Both the position numbers and the translations under genes were made by a program. DNA of 64,000 bases from Salvelinus alpinus (taxonomy: Eukaryota > Chordata > Actinopteri > Salmoniformes > Salmonidae): the NCBI RefSeq assembly GCF_045679555.1, contig NC_092091.1, positions 16,887,072-16,951,071 of the forward strand, written 5' to 3'. How positions within the stretch are numbered: position 1 is the first letter of the stretch; the number at the start of each line of letters is the position of its first letter. The notes below the pieces were generated by a model, which did no database searches, was not told the origin of the DNA, and was given only the letters and a program-made list of their open reading frames with translations. Below, piece by piece: positions 22,870-32,700 of this stretch.

Positions 22870-24893
22870 GAACCCAGTTTAAGCTCTGGCCTAAAATGTA
22901 CTTTAAATTGAGAAAATTGCTGTTGATGGCATGGATATGATGTGGCTACCTCTTGAAAAACAAAAAAAGTGTTTCAGATGCATGCCAGCAAACCCACTAC
23001 ACAACACTAAACAATACATTAATTTCACGATAACGGTGACAAACGGTGTCCACAAACTGTTAGGGCCTACATAAAGCTGTCCCAACCACAGAGTTGCAAC
23101 AGCAGTCCCAACACCTTATCACTGCTACACCTGGCTATCAGCGGAGCCTTGTCTGGCAGCGAAACATTTCATTCAGCCTCATTTACTGCCTTTTAAAAAA
23201 CATAGCTGACATGGCTGACTTGCTTAAACAAATGTGGTTTCTACTGACAATTGAGATGTACAAACTATGGAATAAGTGGACGAAGAGTGGATAAGAGACA
23301 ATCTGTAATTTCAATGAAGACAATGACCGAGCTAGGACGGACATAGTCAATATAACTATTTGTTCACCACTTTTGAAATGTACAGCGACAGAATTCAGAA
23401 CATGGGCTGTTCTTACATTATTCTGCCTGTCCACCAAGTCAGAAGTGTAGGATAAATATAGGGGGCATGTAAGTAGACAAAAAAAGCTCTTACAATATTT
23501 AACAATTACATTTCTCTAAAACAGGCTATAGGCTACATGTGCACCACCAAGTCAAAACAGTAGGTGAAATTAGGAGGGGAAACGGGACCAAATTATAAGG
23601 GTGAGGCACATAGGCTACTAACAGCTTACTACACAACATACACTTAGTATTACTTTCTTAGTGTCACGTTCTGACCTTAGTTCCTTTTTTATGTCTTTAT
23701 TTTAGTTTGGTCATGGCGTGAGTTGGGGTGGGCATTCTGTTGTTTTTTCTATGTTTTGTTCTGTTCTATTTCTATGTGTTTGGCCTAGTATGGTTCTCAA
23801 TCAGAGGCAGGTGTCAGTCGTTGTCTCTGATTGGGAGCCATATTTAGGTAGCCTGTTGTCTATTGTGTTTTGTGGGTGGTTGTTTCCTGTGTCTGTGTTT
23901 TCACCATACGGGACTGTTTTGATTTTCGTTTGTTTATTCACTTTGTTATTTTGTATTTTTGTAGTGTTCAGTTTTTATATTAAAATGGACACTTACCACG
24001 CTGCACATTGGTCCGATATCTCTTACTCCTCGTCAGAAGAAGAGGAAAGTCGTTACACTTAGCTACAGAAGTATTATCTCCCTGGTATATTACATCATTT
24101 ATGCAGCAGCATACAAGACATTTTTGGACTCACCTTGTCCAAAATCAGCAGTCCAATCAAAGCTGCTGTAGATATAACGTGATTTGACGAAATTTTATCT
24201 GTGACCAATGACCTCTGGCATTCTCTGGATTTATGGTGATTTCAAGACAACTGGGAACAAGGTTGAGTCATGAAGACGTCAGGTCAAGGCTCTAGAAAGA
24301 GGCCCGAGTCCCCGACTTGCAATTCCAAGTTGGATGACCGTTCAAACGTATTTTCCCAGTCGGAGCTCATTTTATCCCCCAGAGTTCCCAGTTGTCTCAA
24401 ACTCACTGAAATCAGATTTCCCAGTTCTGAGTTTCAAGTTGTTTTGAGCGCGGCAAAAGTCATGCTGGATTGACACCATGGCCAATGTTGAATGTTTATC
24501 CCTTTAAGATGTGAAAAGAGACCATTGAACCCAGACTCGGGACCACACACCCACTCCACGGAATTTGAGTTTTACCGTTAGGTTTGGCGGTGACATAGTG
24601 TCCCCGTGAGTGACAGAACACTGAGCCAATCACAACACAACTAGAGAACATTACTAAAGCTCTGTATTTTCCATTGGCTGCCCCACCATCACAGAAAGCA
24701 CTGAGCTTGGCTGAAATACCTGCATTTTGGAGCTGCCTTACTCAAGAAGGCAAAAAAGAGACCAAGTTTGTATGCACATTTTTCACACAAAAAAAATACT
24801 TTGTTTGCAAACTTAAATCTGGCACGTATTAATGCCAAAGTAACATGCAAAACAGGCACCCCCCCAAAAAAAGGTGGGTCGCCACTGAGTTAG
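22870..24893. repeat. Repeat-like block carrying a nested solo LTR
   Basis: The right end AAAAAAGGTGGGTCGCCACTGAGTTAG and the internal TAATGCCAAAGTAACATGC resemble a common salmonid dispersed element. The remainder (22870-23660, 24063-24860) has no convincing coding sequence. A 396-bp LTR-like unit is inserted at 23662-24057. The exact left end is unclear. Confidence 0.4.
23662..24057 (+). mobile_element. Solo LTR, TGTCACG family (copy 1)
   Basis: It begins TGTCACGTTCTGACC and ends AGTCGTTACA, flanked by a CTTAG direct duplication (23657-23661 and 24058-24062). ATTAAAATGGAC near its 3' end resembles a poly(A) signal. The core CTCAATCAGAGGCAG with TGTCTCTGATTGGGA is shared with copies at 48311-48669 and 53016-53462. 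Termini plus 5-bp duplications fit an LTR of the Gypsy type; no internal region adjoins. Confidence 0.8.
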
Positions 24894-25611
24894 AGTGCAG
24901 TATAACTGCAGATATTCTGCAATTAATGTATCCAAAATACCAGTGACTGCAGTTACTGCAGTTTCAAAACTGCAATCTTTTTTTTGTAAGGGCTGTGATA
25001 TAGTCGTTTCAACATATCAGATGGTAGCCTACAATGCCATAGAAAGTAATAGGCTACTTGATAGCTAACAGATGCAAATGTATCATTCTCCACATTTAAT
25101 GTCAGTTTCATTGAGGACTTTTCCCCATTACAGAAGCACGCGAGGGAGTTCCATAACTTCCATTTAAAATGTCTACTCGCGCAGCCCCCAAGAAGTGAGC
25201 ATGCGTAAAACACTAAATATTGTGAAGCATCAGCTCTAGTGTAAATGTTTTAATTGGAAAACGGTTGGAAAAAAACTACTGTCGGCATAATGACAATCTA
25301 AATAGCCACATATGACTTAAAAAGATGTCTCCTCTCACTCACGTGACTCAGCCAATAGTGGACTAACGCTACGCTTCGAACACCGACATCGTTTTGCGCA
25401 AAATAGTATGCAACATCATCTGGATATGTATGCAACAATAGTTCGTTTTCAAAGTAGCCCAATTAGCAGAAAACTGCAGACATGGCAACCCTGCTTTGAC
25501 TAGCCGTTTAGTCAGCGAATCAGGGCGTCACCATGGAAACTAGATTGTATGGCAGAAAGACTTGCTTCAAGCTAATGTAAAAAAAAAAACTTAAGTATGC
25601 CCTTACCTTTT

Positions 25612-25816
25612 ACTTTACCTTTATTGCAAGTCAGTTAAGAAAAATTCTTATTTACAATGACAGCCTACCCAGGCCAAACCCTAACAACTCTGGGCCGCCC
25701 TATGGGACTCCCAATCACAGCCGGTTGTGATACAGCCTGGAATCGAACCAGGGTCTGTAGTGACACCTCAAGCACTGAGATGCAGTGCCGTAGACCGCTG
25801 TGCCACTCAGGAGCCC
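25612..25816 (-). repeat. tRNA-derived SINE, inverted
   Basis: The complement ends in the ACTTGCAATAAAGGTAAAG tail region. The plus strand shows GGACTCCCAATCACAGCCGG, the B box complement GAATCGAACCAGGG and the A-box region GCAGTGCCGTAGACCGCTGT. It is the same type as 19550-19735, in opposite orientation. Confidence 0.8.
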
Positions 25817-26129
25817 AAGGAAATATTTGAGGGTCTATGCAACGCCTTTAAACAATTCACTTAGGTAAAGGGAAATTATTCCATACCAGACTCCATTAGA
25901 TAAAAAATTCTGAACCAACTATATTAATTTGGGAACATGTCGAAAAGCATTAAACATTCGTGGCAATTTAGCTAGCTTGCTGTTGCTAACTAATTTGTCC
26001 TGGGATATAAACATTGGGTTGTTATTTTACCTGAAAGGCACAAGGTCCTCTACTCCAACAATTAATCCACAGATAAAAGGGTAAACCGAGTTTGTTTCTA
26101 GTAATCTCTCCTCCTTCAGGCTTCTTCTT

Positions 26130-26215
26130 TGAACTTTATATGGTGGTTGGCAACCAACTTTAATGTGCATTACCACAACTGACTGGAGTGTGGACCTCAG
26201 TTCATTTTTCAATCA
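26130..26215. repeat. Short dispersed repeat shared with 49565-49645
   Basis: GGTGGTTGGCAACCAACTTTAATGTGCATTACC, then ACTGGAGTGTGGACC, resembles GGTGGTTGGCATCACCACCACC, then ACTGGAGTGCGGGCC, at 49571-49630. It is non-coding and of unknown class. Confidence 0.45.
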
Positions 26216-26395
26216 CCCATGTGGGTATATGCTCCTAAAAACCACTGAGGAGATGGGAAAGGCGGGACATGCAGCTCATCAAGCGCCTGGCTATGCACAC
26301 ACTCGTTGATTGCAGTGTGGTGCAATGATTGAATAACAAGTATGTGCACATTTATTTTGCAACGCTCGCATGTGGTCAGCATGTTACAGTATTTG

Positions 26396-26870
26396 TCAAC
26401 TTCTACTCTTACTTCACTAAATTCCTAAAGAAAAAAACTCTGTAAAAAGTACCCAAAAGTACTGACACTCAAAAGTACTCATTACATTTTTACAGGAAAA
26501 TGGTCCAATTCACGCACTTATCAAGAGAACATCCCTTGTCATCCCTACTGCCTCTGATCTGGCCTAATCACTAAACACAAAGGCTTCGTTTTTAAATTGT
26601 GTTGGAGTGTGCCCCTGGCTCTCTGTAAATACATCTGTAAATTAATAAAAGGAATTTGAGATGATGTATACTTTTACCTGACCTTTTGATACTTAAGTAT
26701 ATTTGAGCAATTCCATTTACTTTTGATACTTAAGTATATTTAAAACAAAATACTTCTAGACTTACTCAAGTAGTATTTTACTGGGTAAATTTCATTTTCT
26801 ATGAAGGTTTCTTTACTTTTACTCAAGTATGACAATTGAGTACTTTTTCCACCACTGAACAGATCCCCCA
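26396..26870 (-). repeat. Teleost dispersed element with CAGTGGTGGAAAAAGTAC end
   Basis: On the minus strand it begins CAGTGGTGGAAAAAGTACTC and continues with many ACTTAAGTAT and ACTTTTACTCAAGTA motifs. A long central part (26490-26650) is unrelated to those motifs. I recognise it as a widespread fish non-autonomous DNA element but cannot name it. No coding sequence is seen. Confidence 0.55.
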
Positions 26871-27127
26871 TATCACTAGTAGTGATATAGTCACATCTGT
26901 TGATTGGTTGCATTATCGATTGTTCCACACATGGAACATATCAACTGTTCAATGACAATCAGCAGTTTTAGCATTAGACAGGAAACAGACACACTCTAGT
27001 AAGAACTTATGATGAATGGTTTGAGCAAAAAGTATTGTTCTCAACAGCAGGATGTAGGCTGTAAGACAAATCTCACGCATCACAAGCACTTGTTATTGTT
27101 CTCTGGTCAACCTCAAACCTATTGTAA

Positions 27128-27293
27128 GTTTGAAATGAAACATACCCTGAAAGGCTGTTGTTGTCAGTGCTGAGACTTCACTGACATCTGAAACTCAATG
27201 TGATCTCCTTTCAGTTTCAGATGTCAGTGAAGTCTCAGTACCAACAAAGTACCAACAAAACAACAGTCTCTCAAGGTATGTTTCATTTCAAAC
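27128..27293. repeat. Long imperfect inverted repeat (hairpin), arms 68 and 81 bp
   Basis: The left arm 27128-27195 (GTTTGAAATGAAACATACC to CAGATG complement) pairs with the right arm 27213-27293 (GTTTCAGATGTCAGTGAAG to GGTATGTTTCATTTCAAAC) around a 17-nt loop. The outer 19 and inner 26 bases pair essentially perfectly. The middle of the right arm has an extra GTACCAACAAA unit in tandem. No transposon class I know fits these ends. Confidence 0.85.
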
Positions 27294-27370
27294 GTACAAC
27301 GTATGGAAGCCCATTCCCACCACCAAAAAAACATTACAATGTCAATACTATCTCAACATTGCAAGATACT

Positions 27371-27411
27371 AACTTCAAATTTCGAGATACTAACTTCAAA
27401 TTTCGAGATAG
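27371..27411. repeat. Two-unit tandem repeat
   Basis: ACTAACTTCAAATTTCGAGAT occurs twice in succession, just after the hairpin. It is non-coding. Confidence 0.8.
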
Positions 27412-29285
27412 TAGAACATATATATATATTCCTTCATTTGTAGCATTATGTGGCAATTTTCATCTATCCACTTTGCAGTGATCAGCACAGCACAAACTAC
27501 TGGCCAGATGGCATTTGCCCCAACACTTTTGATTAAAAAAATATTGACACAGTAGCGTTGAAAATAGGGACAAAGTACTGTTGTTTAGACTGATTTTCAT
27601 CATGATTTGTCAACTCATGCACAATTAACAGGGTGCTTCAGTCTGATCTACTGTAGCCTACTGATAACAACCACAGCTGCAGGTAGCCTAGAGAAGCCTA
27701 TGCACTCTTGATTTCCTCTGGCCAGGGGAAACAAAGCGGTAATGTTATGTATTTATAGCCTAAAATGTGCCTATTTATACGTGTATGTGTTAAGAGAAAA
27801 TATGAATGTGATCAAATTTGGTTTATATTTAAACTTTGGCTGGCTAGGCTACCTAGACTTTATCAATCCCAAATTATTGGTGTGAATTAATTAAATATGT
27901 GAAATTGAATTAAACAATAATGTATGTTGATGCTAATATTATGTACAATATTCAATTATGTTTGCATATGATAACAATAGCCTAATATATTTCATATGCC
28001 ATAAACTATTGTTTTTTAACAGTTTCACTCAATTCATTCTAATTAACTTAATCATTATGACACACCCCTCACTATTGTCATTGGTTGCACTAATTGCACT
28101 GTTTGTCTACATAATCTTGTTCAAGTATTCATGATGTTATCCTGAAGAAGGCACAGTGATGCTGAAACGTTGGTGATTTACCCAATAAATTACTGGGAGT
28201 TTATATATGGAGTGTGCAAATCTTTTTTATTTTTTTTATAGTTTATTGAATTAATCAATCAACACAAAGGTGATGACATACTGTGTGATTAACCTTTACA
28301 TTACAGGTGCAAAGTCCTACACTATGCAACCCTGCATAAAGCAAGTTCAGTTCTATTATCCAATCGCAGTTGTCTAGTTTTTAAAAAAACAATATGACCT
28401 GCTTCGAAAACATCTAGTCCCATCATAGCCCATATAAAACTCTTTAACAGCAGATTTATTTCTATGTCATACCCTACAACTAGGGTCTGAAGCTTTACCT
28501 GGTTAGGTAGCCTACCAGATCCGGAACCACCAGTCTGGGACCTGTGGTGTCACCTCTGAAATCACCACACACTGTTACAAATGAAGAAACATTTCCTATA
28601 AGTATGGTCTACTATCTCAAAATGTCGACTACTTTTTTTTTTAGATAGTATCGTGACATTTTTTTTCAATGGAGGGATTGGGCTTCCGTACCCTTTGTGT
28701 ACACCTACACCACTACTACGCACAGTAGAGCTGTGCACTTCCTGTGATTATTTCCGTTCATGTCTACTTATCTAATTTCTTTCCTAACAATAGTAATAGC
28801 ATGTTATAATATGTTCTGACATGCATGCCTAGGACTTCTTACTCAATCAAGAGACACCAAATTACCCAATTTTTGAATAAATACATTTGCCCAATCAAGT
28901 GTTATGAAATCTGCCTAAAATGGCGCTGAGTGTGTAGTGGGAAGATGATGCTGCCTTGGCCCCATCCACATGAGGTTGGCTGAAAAAAATGTACGGAGCG
29001 GAACCAAAAGTACTATTCGCTATAGTGCAGTGGCATCATATACGCGTTGTACATTTATTTGGTCCTGTCATGTTTTGCTTCCGTGTGGGAACAACGCTCT
29101 TGTGCCTTCCTGGGTTAGGATTTACATGTTGACATTTCTGTGTGAAATGGGTAAAAATACTGAACCGTCGGTAGCTATATAGTTGGTAGACTTGCAGCTA
29201 ATTAGCTTACTGTGAACGTGCGTTTGATGGAATGCTTTTTTAAATGTAATACGTTAATTAGCTAGGTAGCTAGCTAGCTAACAAA
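27412..29285. other. Intergenic stretch upstream of etfbkmt, no gene seen
   Basis: The DNA is AT-rich. The only recognisable item is a fish-repeat 3' segment near 28130-28215 (GAAGAAGGCACAGTGATGCTGAAACG, CAATAAATTACTGGGAG). The etfbkmt promoter is presumably just before 29286, but I find no decisive core element; GCTAGCTAGCTAGC simple sequence sits at 29260-29280. Confidence 0.5.
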
Positions 29286-30221
29286 ATGTTAACCAGGCTT
29301 GGAGTTTTTGGTTATATGAACATTGTCAAAACACTTTGCACTAGTACAAATAGGTACCTTCAAGGCTTCACCTCGGATAATGATATAAAGAACTTTATTA
29401 TAGAAAACACTGAGATAGTAAGAAAGCATAACTTGACCCCAGAAATCCATTTGAGACTGTTCACCCCAAATTGTCGGTTTTGGCATGCAAGACCAGAACT
29501 GTGGCCTTTCTCTGACCCATTCTGGGCAATATACTGGCCAGGGGGACAAGCACTCGCCAGGTACGTTATTGTTTTGAAAGCACTATTGTATTCAAATGAA
29601 ATGGATCAAATTAATTACCACTAATAAGCCCATAATATAACCCACCACCTCTCCAGGTATCTATTGAGTAACCCTGGAGTGTCGCATGGCAAGAGAGTGT
29701 TAGATCTGGGGTGCGGCTGTGGAGCCTCTGCTATAGCTGCCAAGTTCTGCGGTGCTTCTCATGTAGTAGCCAATGACATTGACCCTGGTAAGACAACACT
29801 TTTGTACATTTCACTGATTGATTCTATCATTGGGGTATGAAGACCTCTGTCCTGATTCTCCCTCGTTCCAGTTGCAGCCATCGCGACCCAGCTGAACTGT
29901 GAGCTGAATGGCCTGAACCCCCTCCCTTGTGATACGGAGAATGTGATTAGTTCAGAGCCCAAGGAATATGACCTCATCCTCCTGGGAGACATGTTCTATG
30001 AGGAGGTGTTGGCAGACAGCCTTCACAGCTGGTTAAACTGCTGCATCCAGACCCACGGGACACAGGTCCTGATAGGAGACCCGGGGAGGGCCCAGTTTGA
30101 AGGACATGGCATCAGGAGGCTCCTGCGTCAGGAGGCTCAGTTTGAACTGCCTAAAGCTGTCAGAGAGGAGAACTATGGACTGACCTGCAGCACTGTGTGG
30201 CGCTACCTGCCTGAACTCTGA
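29286..30221 (+). CDS. etfbkmt: ETFBKMT, mitochondrial ETF-beta lysine methyltransferase (METTL20)
   Basis: Three exons (29286-29560, 29657-29787, 29872-30221) join in phase to 251 residues (human 262). The first about 25 residues are basic, hydrophobic and free of acidic residues, as expected for mitochondrial import. The seven-beta-strand methyltransferase core shows the AdoMet-binding motif VLDLGCGCGASAIA, the acidic post-I motif NDIDP, and LLGDMFYEE, which carries the DxxF/Y signature of this lysine-methyltransferase group. The C-terminal STVWRYLPEL also matches. In the family it trimethylates two lysines of the electron-transfer-flavoprotein beta subunit in the matrix and dampens its electron transfer from acyl-CoA dehydrogenases. 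The start is the first ATG of the open exon. It converges with amn1, as in human. Confidence 0.95.
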
Positions 30222-30563
30222 CAGACATCTTTCACAAAACCATATTTGTATGTGCTTTAGAGCACTCGTGACACTTGACATATGATTGTGGAATTGATAT
30301 CAGCAAGTGCCTGGCATTGACACAATCAAAACTTGTCAATCTTCTTTGCCATGAAGTCAAATGTACTGTCGTTAAACAACCACTTCTTTTGACATCTCAA
30401 ACCTAACCGTATCTCTTTTATACAAAACCCTGCAATAATGCCACAGTAGTATGGGGTGTTGTCTGAACAACAAAGTTGTACACAGATCTATGAATTGAAA
30501 ATGACAAGTAACAAATGTAATACAGTACATATTTCAAATGCAATCAATCACATCTGTGTAAAC

Positions 30564-30569
30564 AATAAA
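30564..30569 (+). terminator. Likely etfbkmt polyadenylation signal
   Basis: AATAAA within AACAATAAAGCATG lies about 340 bp after the stop codon. It is the first canonical signal downstream. Confidence 0.65.
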
Positions 30570-30779
30570 GCATGTAAACTTACACTGCAGTCAGACTGCA
30601 ATCCAATGACCTAACAGTAGTGGGCATCCACACTCCTTACTCTCATTCATGACATGTCCTGATTTAGCCACTACCACCTGAGTTGGCTCTAGAAAAATTA
30701 TACTCCATATTTATTCCTCTGGCAGATAAACACACTCTTTTTAAATAATTCAGAGTCAAATATAGATTAAACCCTTGGT

Positions 30780-31505
30780 TTTCTTTGGAATTATTTGAGC
30801 TCATTCAGAGGAGAAATCAGGCTTTGGCCAAAGCAAGGAAAACTGACTAGTGGACTGGCAATCCTTCAGACAATTGAGAAACAGATGTACTACCTCATTT
30901 AAGAAAGCTAAATCAAGCTACTTTTTAAGCTCTGATTTTGGAAAACAGTAAATGCACTGAAGCGTACAAATTCCTCTTCATCCCTGCCTTATCAAGTTCT
31001 GCCTGACTGGCATCATAACTGAGAAGAATGTGATAAGTGATGCTTTTAATCATAATTTTATCTCGGCAGGCTTTTTATTTGAGAGAAACGGTGGTGTAGT
31101 TGACCCTGGTCAGTCAATCATCTGCTCTTCCCTCTGCCAGACTCGACGGTTAATCTGTCAACTTCTAGGGAATCTTTGTTTTCATTTCAACAATTTACTA
31201 TCTGTTATGTGCTAGATGCCTTGCTTAAGATTGATGTGTAAAAAAAAAAAAAAAAAAAAAAAACATCCTCTGGTGCTGATATGCTTGATACATTTTTGCT
31301 GCAGCTCTCTGACCCTCTGATTGCTGAATCATTAACCCTTATTTTTAACCTGGTACTATCCCAAGGGTTTGTAAGGTGGTCCATGTACGCCCTTTCACAA
31401 AGGTTATGACCCTTGTGCCCTAAATAATTATCGGCCTTCTTGCCTAGCTAAAATATTAGAATCTTTGATTAATTCTCAGCTACCATCTTTGCCTTTGTAC
31501 TTTTC
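30780..31505 (+). mobile_element. Non-LTR retrotransposon (Rex-like LINE) reverse-transcriptase fragment
   Basis: Broken plus-strand frames contain recognisable non-LTR reverse-transcriptase pieces: NNYRP followed by CLAKILESLINSQL near 31420-31480, and upstream endonuclease/linker-like text. Several stops and shifts are present, and an A23-type tract interrupts it near 31241-31263. It lies 3' of etfbkmt, before the amn1 3' end. Confidence 0.65.
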
Positions 31506-31532
31506 TTATCTTTGAAATGTATTCTAAATGTA

Positions 31533-31795
31533 CAGTGCATTTGGAAAGTATTCAGATCCCTTCCCTTTTTCCACATTTTGTTATGTTACCGCCTTATTCA
31601 AAAATGCATTAAATAAATGTTCTCACATCAATCTACACACAATACCCCATAATGAAAAAGTGCAAACAGATTTTTTTATTTTATTTAGCTAAATAAAATA
31701 AAAAGTACCTTAATTACATAAGTATTCAGACCCTTTGCGATGAGACTCGAAATTGAGCTCAGGTGCATCATGTTTCCATCAGCATACCTTCTGTA
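31533..31795 (+). mobile_element. Tc1-type 5' terminal fragment
   Basis: It starts CAGTGCATTTGGAAAGTATTC and runs through ACACAATACCCCATAATG and TTGAGCTCAGGTGCATCATG, matching the 5' part of the relic at 3793-4960. No transposase remains. Confidence 0.85.
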
Positions 31796-32574
31796 ATGAA
31801 GGTCATGTATACATTGGTACATCTTATCTTCTTTGTTTTATATAAGAAGTACAAAGGCAAAGAAGCCCATACCTTGCTAAGAAGAGCCTTTACCTAACAT
31901 ACATGCAATGAACCTACTACTATGTGAAGGGTCCAAACAGATATTAGAGAGAGAAGCATCTTTTTTCCATGTTACAAAATAAAAATATTTACATGGGCCT
32001 GTTTTTATTAAGTGTGATAATAATAATGCATCATATAGTTAAACAGGCAGTTCCCATCACAGTGTACCTGAACAGACTTTGCTCCAACATATTATTTATT
32101 TCCAAATGTAAGATTGTATCACTACTTTCGTGCTTACATATTTACAACAAAAACGGAGTAACAATTTCTAAATCGAGGACAGGGTGCTGCGTGCATACAA
32201 CCAGGTTACAGCAAGGACATCTCAAATGAAGTACAGTGAAAAGAATGTCCTAAGTGCATTTACAAAAAAAAAATGTTAGAGAATAAATAAATATGAAATG
32301 TTTTTGTGTATAAATTGCAAACATTGACAGAGAATACAACACTGAGCAGCACATCCAACTAACTATCGAGGTTTGATCTTCAACCACTGTTATTGATGAT
32401 AATCACACTACAAAGCTAAGATTTACTGAGACCGGTGTTTTTTTCTTTAGCGGACTGTAAATAACAACCATTAGCCTAGTTCAGTCACTTTGGTCCCAGA
32501 AGCTTCGATCATTTTAAGGAGTTTGTGTGTGTTCTTTCCATCCCTCCTCCTGCCATCCTCTTCAGTGCTCCCTT

Positions 32575-32700
32575 GGAGTAAGTACAAGTTGCTCCTAATG
32601 TCTTGATCCAGGGTCAGAATCTAATGGGTAGGTTAAGGATTGTGGGTAGGGTAATCTGTTCCTAGGTCTGCATTTATGGGTAACTTTTCCCTCAGTACAC
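32575..32700. repeat. Degraded dispersed repeat overlapping the amn1 3' end
   Basis: AGTACAAGTTGCTCCTAATGTC, TTGATCCAGGGTCAGAATC, GTTAAGGATTGTGGG and CTGTTCCTAGGTCTGCA follow the layout of a common salmonid repeat (GTTGCTCCTAGA...GATCTTGGGTCAG type). It lies within the likely 3' untranslated region of amn1. Confidence 0.5.

Noticed and set aside
23718-24062. A hydrophobic 114-codon plus-strand frame
   Set aside because: It lies wholly in the solo LTR at 23662-24057 and has no homologue I recognise; T-rich DNA yields hydrophobic frames by chance.
29289-29549. Antisense 86-codon frame over etfbkmt exon 1
   Set aside because: Shadow of a clearly identified methyltransferase exon.
32473-32621. 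A 49-codon minus-strand frame with an acceptor-like start near the amn1 3' end
   Set aside because: It looked like a protein tail but lies in a degraded dispersed repeat and in the amn1 3' untranslated region; the true last amn1 exon (32692-32759) was found with correct phase and conserved ending.
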